Under the pieces are notes generated by a model that was given only the letters and a program-made list of their open reading frames with translations, had not been told where the DNA came from and ran no database searches. A program made the position numbers and the translations under genes. DNA of 21,997 bases from a virus: the IMG/VR virus record IMGVR_UViG_3300020396_000040, positions 1 to 21,997 of that record; one strand, written 5' to 3'. Positions within the stretch are counted from its first letter, which is position 1; each line of letters opens with the position of its first letter. This document shows positions 15,146 to 21,437 of this stretch, one piece after another.

Positions 15146-16493
15146 TTTCTTTAAAATCGCTTATGAATTTAACATACTTACTAACGTAGTTTGCATAAAC
15201 AGTTCCAACGCCAGTACTTCTACCCTTTGCAATAATAATCTCAACATCAGTTTCTAACTCAGGTATTCCTCTTTCTTGCATTTCATAATAAGCAGGTCTA
15301 TATGGAAATATAACCATGTCTGCGTCTTGTTCTATTGCACCCGACTCACGTAAATCTGAAAGCATAGGTCTTTTGTTTGGTCTAGCATTAACTTGTCGAT
15401 TTAACTGACTTAACGCTATAACTACAATCTTTAACTCTGCTGCAACTTCTTTCAACGACCTAGATATAGAAGCAATTTCTTGCTCTCTGTTACCAGATTT
15501 AGACTTAAATGATATTAACTGCAAGTAATCTATAATAACTAGCTTAGAACCATGTCTAATGACTTGTTTTCTAATCTGATTAATAATTTTACCTAGTTTT
15601 CTTGAAGTATCATCTATAAAATAATTTCTAGATTTAAACGTATTTACGGTTTTTTGTACTTGACCTTTATCAATACTATCTAAAGATTTATCTCTAAACT
15701 TATACATTTCAATACAACTATATGAACTAATTAATCTCTTAGTTAATTCTAAATCTGTCATTTCTAAACTAAAGAAAAGAGGATTAACGTTGTCAAACAT
15801 GATGTTGTTTTTAAATATCTCTAATGCAAATGCTGTTTTACCCATTGAAGGTGCGCCAGCTATAATTATTAGATTATTTAAATCAAACTGATAAATAAAT
15901 GAATCTAAACAAGGTATGCCACTTCTGACTCCTAGTGAAACTTCACTTTCTAAATCATTAATAAAATTAATCATAGATTTCTCTACGTTAAAATCTTCAA
16001 CTTCTGCTAATTCTTGAATATCTAATAGACTTTTATGTATAGATTGTATAATTTCTATACCGTCTTGACTATCATTACACATTTCGCTAATATTTCTCGA
16101 TAATGAGAATAATTCTCGTCTTTGTGTATAACCATTCAATATTTTAACATGATCTTTTATGTTTTTATCAGTATCAGCTTTATCACATATCATTTCTAAA
16201 TAACTAATAAGATTGATTTCGCTTTTTACATTTGATAAAATGACATATTTTTTTCTAATTAGCATATCTGTAACAGTAGTAATATCTATTTTAGATACTT
16301 TACTTAAATCAGATATAGCAGCATAGATTAATCTTGTTTCAGTAGTTGAAAAGTCTTTCACAGAAACACTATCAGATAATAAATAGTAAGTATCTCCGTA
16401 ATTAATAAAAGTGCCTAAAACAGCTTCTTCTATCTCTACATTCGTTTGCCCAATAAAATTCGGTAAGTTGTCAAAACTTAACTGTTCTCCCAT
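15093..16493 (-). CDS. dnaB: DnaB-family replicative helicase
   Basis: The frame opens at 16523, but ATG at 16493 (MGEQLSFDNLPN) is preferred because it lies after the leader stem-loop and begins just before the conserved DnaB N-terminal domain (NVEIEEAVLGTFI). That gives 466 residues, the usual size. The RecA-type motor shows Walker A GAPSMGKT (213-220), Walker B LVIIDYLQL (318-326), NREQEI (335-340), ALSQLNR (360-366) and the arginine-finger block DLRESGAIEQDADMV (380-394). It should unwind the phage fork as a hexamer. The N-terminal domain suggests use of a DnaG-type primase, but no primase or polymerase gene is in the window. The PRTRC module ends 200 bases upstream. Confidence 0.95.
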   Translation of the reverse strand: MGEQLSFDNLPNFIGQTNVEIEEAVLGTFINYGDTYYLLSDSVSVKDFSTTETRLIYAAISDLSKVSKIDITTVTDMLIRKKYVILSNVKSEINLISYLEMICDKADTDKNIKDHVKILNGYTQRRELFSLSRNISEMCNDSQDGIEIIQSIHKSLLDIQELAEVEDFNVEKSMINFINDLESEVSLGVRSGIPCLDSFIYQFDLNNLIIIAGAPSMGKTAFALEIFKNNIMFDNVNPLFFSLEMTDLELTKRLISSYSCIEMYKFRDKSLDSIDKGQVQKTVNTFKSRNYFIDDTSRKLGKIINQIRKQVIRHGSKLVIIDYLQLISFKSKSGNREQEIASISRSLKEVAAELKIVVIALSQLNRQVNARPNKRPMLSDLRESGAIEQDADMVIFPYRPAYYEMQERGIPELETDVEIIIAKGRSTGVGTVYANYVSKYVKFISDFKENAKIQILANSAISVQKH

Positions 16494-16523
16494 AATAAAT
16501 AATGAATTAAATAACCAAGCCAC

Positions 16524-16557
16524 AAAGGGAAAACCAAACTAATGTTCGGTTTCCTTT
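16524..16557 (-). promoter_or_regulatory. leader stem-loop, element B
   Basis: Minus strand AAAGGAAACCGAAC, loop ATTA, then a GTTTGGTTTTCCCTTT arm: 14 pairs with a 2-base bulge and one G-U. It spans the stop of the 54-residue membrane ORF. An alternative fold pairs AACCGAAC with the downstream GCTTGGTT, leaving GG-TTTT-CC apical as in the other elements. ATG of dnaB is 30 bases further on. Confidence 0.62.
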
Positions 16558-16703
16558 ATGTCTTTACAATTACTTTCAACTGATTTTGAATTTTTCTCAC
16601 AGTTTTTAATTTTTACAATTGATACAACTGATATTCCTATAGTTGTTATTGCTATTGTAAAAAGTAGTAGAAATAAATTTCTTCTAAATTTAATCAATTC
16701 CAT
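16539..16703 (-). CDS. 54-residue single-helix membrane peptide after ThiF
   Basis: An ORF found by hand: MELIKFRRNL, then the membrane helix FLLLFTIAITTIGISVVSIV (11-30) and a polar tail with two Cys (KNCEKNSKSVESNCKDIK). The positive-inside rule (KFRR before the helix) places the tail outside. Its ATG lies within the end of the ThiF gene and overlaps the ThiF stop by 10 bases (ATGGAATTGA), the coupled layout of this operon, and it fills most of the 200-base gap before dnaB. Size and shape fit a small Rz1-like or toxin-like peptide, but nothing fixes a role. It may belong to the conjugation module by position. Confidence 0.6.
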   Translation of the reverse strand: MELIKFRRNLFLLLFTIAITTIGISVVSIVKIKNCEKNSKSVESNCKDIKETEH

Positions 16704-17440
16704 TGAATACTTTTTGAAGATAATGTTTCTAATGAAACATAAATACCTTTGTAAATCATTTGTTCTTTTGTTAATAGCTCGTCTAAAAGATTAAGTCCAT
16801 GACTAGCAAGTAAAGGATTCATAAACAACTTTTGTTTTGATATAGCTTCTGCTATAGAGCAACTAGGTTCATTTAAATCTTCTTTAGTTTTTAAATAATC
16901 TTTAGGAAAACCATAACTAGCTGTTTCTGTTTTAACATTTTTTCCAGGAACGTAACTAACATATACTTGTCCATAATCATAACTGTTACCAAAATCAACA
17001 ATATAAACACCTTCTCCGTAATTTATATCTTGTCCTTTTATTTTATGAGAAACATAGTTGTAAACTTGTTTTCTTACTTTCATGTTATCAGGACACAATA
17101 TAATTACTTGTGTTTCTTTGATTTTTTTAACATCATATTCATCTTCATAAGCATTCCAATCAAAGCCATAATTTCTGTTAATATTACTAACAATAGTTTT
17201 AGCTTTACTTTCTCCTATTTCATCGTCGTTATATAGTTGTCTTACTGTGTTAGACTCACTTATAACGTCAGGGTCATAAACATTTACATTTATGCCTTGA
17301 CTATTCATTACAACTTCATTATGTACTAAATTTAGTTTTGCTAAACCTTGTAAAACATAAGAACCTGTACCTCCAACGCCTATTAAGTCTATCTTAATAG
17401 GCGATAAAGGATTAGAGAGAAACCTTTTTGTTAAGTGCAT
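16694..17440 (-). CDS. PRTRC-type ThiF (E1-like) activating enzyme
   Basis: A 248-residue E1-like enzyme expected to adenylate the C-terminus of the ubiquitin-like protein C and pass it on as a thioester. Visible marks: nucleotide loop IDLIGVGGTGS (17-27), VYDPD with Asp56 and Asp58, NTVRQ (64-68, Asn and Arg that touch ATP), Lys79 in GESKAK and ILCPDN with Asp118. PSCSIAEAISKQ at 192-203 has Cys194, the probable catalytic Cys, in a context I associate with PRTRC ThiF proteins. The following FMNPLLASHGLNLLDELL helix is also family-typical. It overlaps the B gene by 29 bases. No zinc-binding Cys pairs of canonical ThiF/MoeB are seen, as expected for this group. Confidence 0.93.
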   Translation of the reverse strand: MHLTKRFLSNPLSPIKIDLIGVGGTGSYVLQGLAKLNLVHNEVVMNSQGINVNVYDPDVISESNTVRQLYNDDEIGESKAKTIVSNINRNYGFDWNAYEDEYDVKKIKETQVIILCPDNMKVRKQVYNYVSHKIKGQDINYGEGVYIVDFGNSYDYGQVYVSYVPGKNVKTETASYGFPKDYLKTKEDLNEPSCSIAEAISKQKLFMNPLLASHGLNLLDELLTKEQMIYKGIYVSLETLSSKSIQWN

Positions 17441-18116
17441 TTAATACGTTTTTAATTTTTTTACCACTATCAATATGATTTTGACTTTGTTCTTTTTCAG
17501 TCATTTCATAAAATAAGTTTGTATCAAATTGTAAACCTGACTGCAAATGATTGTTGAAATTAGAGTTCCAAAATAAATCATGAAGATTAGTTTTAAGCAT
17601 TCTTAAACTTTTAAAAACATAATCTCTTCCTTTTAAAGAATTTCCCCAACATATTTTACCATCGTCATAAACATTAGGAGTAGCTAATCTATAAAGTTTA
17701 GTTTCTAAATGTCTAAATTTCTTATAAGCATAAACATAAACTTCATTACCGTCATATACCCAAAAAGTACTAGGACAATAATAAATTTCATTTTTAGTAC
17801 CCATAGAAATTATTCTTTTACTAGGTTTGTCTGTCCACGCTATTAAAGTGTTTTCAGGAGAATTATCTAGCCAAAAAAATGTATTAGGCTTACAGTCTAC
17901 ATTAATTGCAATGTTTGTACCTTTTTCAACAACTAAATCTTTTAAGAAATTAATTGTTTTTATGCTAGCAGGCTTACCTACTAGCATTTTACCATTTTTA
18001 TCTATATCTCTTACTTCTACATAATCATTACCTTCATTATTATTATAAAAAATCATTGTTTTTTTAGGTAATAAATTTTGTATTGGTTTAAATACAGCGT
18101 TTTCTAAATCTGCCAT
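17412..18116 (-). CDS. PRTRC system protein B, E2-like (UBC-fold) protein
   Basis: A 234-residue protein of the PRTRC B family, which Iyer, Burroughs and Aravind placed among prokaryotic E2-like (UBC-fold) proteins. The beta-meander runs through NTLIAWTDKPSKRIISM, YYCPSTFWVYDGNEVYVYAY and LYRLATPNVYDDGKICWGN (142-160). Cys156 in DGKICWGN sits where the E2 active Cys is expected after the conserved NVxxDGxxCxGN stretch. The tail is helical (MTEKEQSQNHIDSG...). It overlaps F by 13 bases and ThiF by 29 bases, so stoichiometric expression is likely. It should accept the ubiquitin-like protein from ThiF; its substrate is unknown. Confidence 0.87.
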   Translation of the reverse strand: MADLENAVFKPIQNLLPKKTMIFYNNNEGNDYVEVRDIDKNGKMLVGKPASIKTINFLKDLVVEKGTNIAINVDCKPNTFFWLDNSPENTLIAWTDKPSKRIISMGTKNEIYYCPSTFWVYDGNEVYVYAYKKFRHLETKLYRLATPNVYDDGKICWGNSLKGRDYVFKSLRMLKTNLHDLFWNSNFNNHLQSGLQFDTNLFYEMTEKEQSQNHIDSGKKIKNVLNALNKKVSL

Positions 18117-19114
18117 AAGTAATCTATTAATTTTTTAATGTATTGAACTGTTTTAAATTGTTTTGTAGTATTTACAATTCCATCTAAAGAGTACTCTTTT
18201 TTATAAATTAGTCTTTCAAATTCATAGTTATTCCAGTAGTCGTTTAAATGATGCTCATACTCTTTAAAAATCTCATCATCTTTAGGTAAAAGACACATAT
18301 AATTTTGAAAAGGAATAATTTCTTCGTTTTCAATATCTTCTATTTTTGTAACTAAATCAGAGAATTTAAAATCATTACAACTATAACTGTTGTAATGATT
18401 AATCATTTTTAACATGATTTTTGCTTGAGGACAATGATTAGGATTTTCCATTATGTAATCGTAATGCCAATCATTATTCCCTTTAACAAATTCATTTATA
18501 CACTGCTGTAATTTTTTATCATATTCTGCAATGTAATCAGATTCATTTATTTCTAAATCTAAATCTTCATTTTCATCACTAAGACAGTATTCTAAAGTCA
18601 TACGAAAAGTAACATTAGTATTAATAGTTGGATAGTCATACTTAATAACTAAACTTCCAATTACATACCTTATTATCTTTTTAAGATTTTCGTCTTCTAC
18701 ATTATCAATACAATCAAAAGTAAAACAATTGCCAACCTCTGGTTCCTCATGATATAAAATAATTGATTTACCGTCAAAAGTTATATTGTCATAATTGAAA
18801 TATTCTTTTTCTGATTTTAATAAATCATTTAAATTAGAGTTTAAAAAGTTGATTAACTGTTCTTGGTTAAAATTTGAAATACATTTTAAGTCTATATCAG
18901 TATATTTGTGTAACACACTTAATAAAGACAATAGAAGATTCTCAATTTTATCAATTCTAAATTTGTCTAATACAGAAATTACAGGGTAAAACGTGAGGTT
19001 CCTTTCGGAACCTTTATACGTTTTTCTTCTTTTGACTCGTTTAGGATTCTTGAGCACATTTTTGTATGTAACGCATTGTCCAACATAACGCATCTTTTCT
19101 TTTCTTTTTTGCAT
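18104..19114 (-). CDS. PRTRC system protein F (probable)
   Basis: A 336-residue acidic, helical protein in the slot where PRTRC operons carry protein F, between C and B, and with the right length (about 330-370). Conserved-looking start of the folded part: ERNLTFYPVISVLDKFRIDK (38 onward). The interior is rich in Asp, Glu and Asn (SDENEDLDLEINESDYIAEY). The call rests on order and size more than on motifs. The N-terminal 37 residues are very basic and overlap the 67-codon ORF out of frame by 136 bases; ATG at 19093 (MRYVGQC) is an alternative start. Role in the conjugation system is unknown; an adaptor is possible. Confidence 0.65.
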   Translation of the reverse strand: MQKRKEKMRYVGQCVTYKNVLKNPKRVKRRKTYKGSERNLTFYPVISVLDKFRIDKIENLLLSLLSVLHKYTDIDLKCISNFNQEQLINFLNSNLNDLLKSEKEYFNYDNITFDGKSIILYHEEPEVGNCFTFDCIDNVEDENLKKIIRYVIGSLVIKYDYPTINTNVTFRMTLEYCLSDENEDLDLEINESDYIAEYDKKLQQCINEFVKGNNDWHYDYIMENPNHCPQAKIMLKMINHYNSYSCNDFKFSDLVTKIEDIENEEIIPFQNYMCLLPKDDEIFKEYEHHLNDYWNNYEFERLIYKKEYSLDGIVNTTKQFKTVQYIKKLIDYLWQI

Positions 19115-19182
19115 ATCTCTAATACTTTTTCAACTACCCTTTTAGGTAATGATTCGTAAACCTTGTTAATTAAACTTTTCAT
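18979..19182 (-). CDS. 67-residue basic ORF between PRTRC C and F
   Basis: Its ATG overlaps the stop of gene C as ATGA, the classic coupled start. The first 35 residues are amphipathic and helical (MKSLINKVYESLPKRVVEKV, LEICKKEKKR), and the tail is basic (EEKRIKVPKGTSRFTL). Two thirds of it overlaps the start of F in another frame. Either both frames are used, or one start is wrong. The shared bases fold into an AGGTTCC-GAAA-GGAACCT hairpin with a GNRA-type loop. No canonical frameshift heptamer was found that would join it to F. Confidence 0.5.
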   Translation of the reverse strand: MKSLINKVYESLPKRVVEKVLEICKKEKKRCVMLDNALHTKMCSRILNESKEEKRIKVPKGTSRFTL

Positions 19183-19385
19183 CCTTTTGTTCCTATTTTA
19201 GTTTCAAACGTATATTCAATTTTGTTGTTCACTACGTTAGGTTCAGATAAATGAGAGTTTACTAACTCTGGATAAGAGTTTGCATAAAAATCCAAAACTT
19301 GTTTTAAAGTAAAGTTTTGATTAGGATCTGAAAGCATAAGTTCTTTGAACTTAAATACTCTTTCTAGTCTTTCTGTTTTAGCCAT
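19179..19385 (-). CDS. PRTRC system protein C, ubiquitin-like
   Basis: A 68-residue protein of the PRTRC C family (the beta-grasp group known as Prok_Ub). Family marks: RVFKFKELMLSDPNQNFTLK (9-28), VLDFYANSYPELVNSHLSEP (30-49, with the YPEL block) and a C-terminus ending YTFETKIGTKG. The terminal Gly is exposed with no extra residues after it, so no processing would be needed before activation by the ThiF protein. It overlaps E by 8 bases and the next ORF by 4 (ATGA). It is the likely modifier that gets attached to target proteins or other acceptors, though conjugation by PRTRC has not, to my knowledge, been shown. Confidence 0.88.
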   Translation of the reverse strand: MAKTERLERVFKFKELMLSDPNQNFTLKQVLDFYANSYPELVNSHLSEPNVVNNKIEYTFETKIGTKG

Positions 19386-19986
19386 TAAAATTAATTTTTT
19401 TGTATCTATCTTCCATCATTGATTCAATTTGCTCAGGAGTTAATTGTTTAGATTCAATAACTTTAGGCTCTGCTGGTGCTGTGTAAGCTTGTTCTTGAAA
19501 TAAACCAACACTTTTGTTGTTGTCATCAAGTTTTTGCTTACAAGACTTAGCTAAGGAGCTTTCTGAGTCAATCTTTAAAGCTTCATCAATTAACTTTTGT
19601 GCTTCTTTAAAAGATTTTTCTTCAATTAGTTTATCAATACCTTCTAATTTCTTTTTCACTTTTTCGTTAAGAGTTTTTTGTTTTTTCTTCTTCTCTTCTG
19701 CCATTTTTGACTCTGCTTTCATCTTTTCTGCCGAATTGATAAAATCATTCATGTTGGTTGTTACTTGTGAAATTTTAGGTAATTGATTTTCTAAAGATTT
19801 ACTTAACTCTTCTAATACACTTTGAACATCTGTACCTGTAACAATAAACGGTACAATTAACTTCGCACTTTCGTCTGAAGTTTTTGGCTTTGGCAATACT
19901 GAAACAGTAAATTCATCGCCAATTTTCTTGAATGCTACAACAACATCAATGTTGTCTAGCTTTTCTAAAATTTGTGTAAATATCAT
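19378..19986 (-). CDS. PRTRC system protein E
   Basis: A 202-residue protein at the head of the module. The N-terminal domain shows the PRTRC E pattern: MIFTQILEKLDNIDVVVAFK, DEFTVSVLPKPK and VPFIVTGTDVQSVLEEL (45-61, family form PLxLTGTPxELD). Residues 90-112 are Lys/Glu-rich; 116-154 form a TPR-like helix pair (IDKLIEEKSFKEAQKLIDEA); the C-terminus has a short helix LTPEQIESMMEDRYKKI. ATG comes 11 bases after the leader stem-loop D. The molecular role of E is not known; as the first cistron with its own structured leader it may set the level of the module. Confidence 0.85.
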   Translation of the reverse strand: MIFTQILEKLDNIDVVVAFKKIGDEFTVSVLPKPKTSDESAKLIVPFIVTGTDVQSVLEELSKSLENQLPKISQVTTNMNDFINSAEKMKAESKMAEEKKKKQKTLNEKVKKKLEGIDKLIEEKSFKEAQKLIDEALKIDSESSLAKSCKQKLDDNNKSVGLFQEQAYTAPAEPKVIESKQLTPEQIESMMEDRYKKINFNG

Positions 19987-19997
19987 AGTTTTAAATT

Positions 19998-20048
19998 TTA
20001 ATTATCAAGCCACAATGGGATATACCCACTGTAGCTTTTGATAATTAA
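19998..20048 (-). promoter_or_regulatory. leader stem-loop, element D (before PRTRC E)
   Basis: Outer arms TTAATTATCAA and TTGATAATTAA pair perfectly (11 pairs); an inner GC pair, then CAGTGGG and CCCATTG (7 pairs with one G-U) around TATAT. The plus strand would have an A/C mismatch at that G-U, so the fold belongs to minus-strand RNA. It includes the stop of the DUF932 gene. Tail AATTTAAAACT leads to ATG at 19986. Confidence 0.7.
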
Positions 20049-20941
20049 GCGTAAACTAATTTAGAAATTTCACTAAATGCTTTGTTGTCTAATTTTTGAC
20101 CTGAACCAATCATTTTACTTTCCATTAAATCTTTATTTCCAGGTAAATCTCTATTAGTATAAGAGGTTACTCCTGAAAATAATCCCCATAAAGTTTGACC
20201 TTTTTGAGAAGATTCTTCAGCAATACGAAGAGTTAAATTCTTTGCTTTGTTTATAGAATTTGTAGAATACTTTTCTCTCGCTTCTTCGCTAGTCATTTCT
20301 ACATCAACACCTACTAAGCTTTTGATTAAGCGCTTAATATCGTTAGGTTTAGATTCTATATCATTCATTCTTGTAAAGGTTTCGTAAAGGCTTAATTCTG
20401 ACTCTTTAAAGTCATCAATACCAAACATAATAGTGTCTATTTTTTCACGCATAGTTTTAGTATGTCTTACTTTATGAGCTAAATCTCTATAAGCTTTATG
20501 AAAAATATTACTACAGCTAATAGTTTTGTTAGTCATTCCTAATCCTACTCCTGAACTACCATCATGACTATTTGTTATAGTTATGTATTTATCAATTTGA
20601 TCGTTGTTAAGACCAATATTCTTGATAGAGCCGCTATCAATTTGCATAAATACTTTACGACCATCTTGTAAAGCACCTCCTTTTACAATATCTCCACCTA
20701 ATTTTGTGGCAATTTCGTGAGTTAATTCTGCTAAATCCCAATTCTGAAATATTTCATAACTGTCTTTACAAGTCATAAACTCTTTGTCAATATCTGACCT
20801 ACGAATAGATAAATAATTTGATTCAATCCCTTCTCTAGTGAAAAGATTTTCTTTTTTGACTTCCCAAAAAAGATTGTGTTGTTCTAACAAGTCCATTACC
20901 ATTTGTCCTTTGTTTTCAACTTCGTTAATTTGATTTTCCAT
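20045..20941 (-). CDS. DUF932 phage/plasmid-like protein
   Basis: A 298-residue protein of the DUF932 group (TIGR03299-like, phage and plasmid proteins of unknown function). Marks: LFWEVKKENLFT (24-35), NYLSIRRSDIDKEF (42-55), YEIFQNWDLAELTHEI, KLGGDIVKGGALQDGRKVF (80-98), DKYITITNSHDGSSGVGLG (116-134) and ISCSNIFHKAYRDLAHKVRH. Such proteins are common near early genes and on plasmids. Its stop is within the outer helix of leader element D, and the PRTRC E gene follows, so expression of the two may be linked. Start is ATG at 20941, 20 bases after leader element C. Confidence 0.88.
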   Translation of the reverse strand: MENQINEVENKGQMVMDLLEQHNLFWEVKKENLFTREGIESNYLSIRRSDIDKEFMTCKDSYEIFQNWDLAELTHEIATKLGGDIVKGGALQDGRKVFMQIDSGSIKNIGLNNDQIDKYITITNSHDGSSGVGLGMTNKTISCSNIFHKAYRDLAHKVRHTKTMREKIDTIMFGIDDFKESELSLYETFTRMNDIESKPNDIKRLIKSLVGVDVEMTSEEAREKYSTNSINKAKNLTLRIAEESSQKGQTLWGLFSGVTSYTNRDLPGNKDLMESKMIGSGQKLDNKAFSEISKLVYA

Positions 20942-20961
20942 AATAAATTAAATTTTAAATA

Positions 20962-20993
20962 ACCAAAACACAAGGGGAAACAAGTGTTTTGGT
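20962..20993 (-). promoter_or_regulatory. leader stem-loop, element C (before DUF932)
   Basis: Minus-strand arms ACCAAAACAC and GTGTTTTGGT (10 perfect pairs) around TTGTTTCCCCTT. The right side CCCCTTGTGTTTTGGTTA is close to CCCTTTGTGGCTTGGTTA after the CCC of element B. Nine T precede it on the minus strand, before the RHH stop-side. Confidence 0.68.
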
Positions 20994-21002
20994 AAAAAAA
21001 AA

Positions 21003-21182
21003 CTAAATGATTTTTAAAATTAAATCCCTAATTAAAGATGAAACATGAATATTATTATCATTACAATAATCTTTAAGTTTTTTTGATTCAGACTTAGTTA
21101 AATAAGTAAGTGTTCTTTTACTTTTTTGTTCTTCTTCATCTATTTTTTGAAAACCTTTTAAACCTTTTTTAGTAAATCCCAT
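21003..21182 (-). CDS. 59-residue ribbon-helix-helix regulator
   Basis: An ORF found by hand, below the usual length cut-off. After a basic start (MGFTKKGLKGFQKIDEEEQK), residues 21-59 match the ribbon-helix-helix fold: strand SKRTLTYLT, helix SESKKLKDYCNDNN and helix HVSSLIRDLILKII, the layout of CopG/Arc DNA-binding proteins and phage regulators. It starts 1 base after the stop of the 83-residue gene and ends 10 bases before element C. A dimeric repressor of early genes is likely; the target is unknown. The T-rich stretch and stem-loop next to its end could be its operator region. Confidence 0.7.
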   Translation of the reverse strand: MGFTKKGLKGFQKIDEEEQKSKRTLTYLTKSESKKLKDYCNDNNIHVSSLIRDLILKII

Positions 21183-21183
21183 T

Positions 21184-21435
21184 TTAAATTATTTTTTTAG
21201 TTTTTTTATCAAATCTAATTTCTTTTAGTATTTCATTATCAACACTAAATTTAAAAATGATTTCGTTATCAACTTCTCTTCTAGTTGTACATATTTGTGC
21301 AATTTCATGAGAGTTTTTTGCACTTGTACCTACCATAATAGTTTGTGTACTCGTGTCTTTTGCTCCAAAAGATTTATCTGACTTGTAAATACAAGCTTCT
21401 ACTTTTGTCCATATTGGGTAACTTCTACTTGCCAT
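21184..21435 (-). CDS. hypothetical 83-residue protein
   Basis: A small protein that begins MASRSYPIWTKVEACIYKSD and continues FGAKDTSTQTIMVGTSAKNS. It is beta-like and ends basic (IRFDKKTKKII). I do not recognise the family, though the first part looks conserved in character. It lies 2 bases after the SPL-like gene and 1 base before the RHH gene, so the three form one operon. Function unknown. Confidence 0.62.
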   Translation of the reverse strand: MASRSYPIWTKVEACIYKSDKSFGAKDTSTQTIMVGTSAKNSHEIAQICTTRREVDNEIIFKFSVDNEILKEIRFDKKTKKII

Positions 21436-21437
21436 AA

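Noticed and set aside
16558-16794. Plus-strand ORF of 78 codons opposite ThiF and the 54-residue ORF
   Set aside because: Antisense of two supported minus-strand frames; no leader or neighbour on that strand.
19093-19150. Possible -1 frameshift joining the 67-codon ORF to PRTRC F
   Set aside because: The frame offset fits -1, but only C-AAA-AAA and A-AAG-type sites are present, not a standard X-XXY-YYZ, and the GAAA hairpin is too far downstream.
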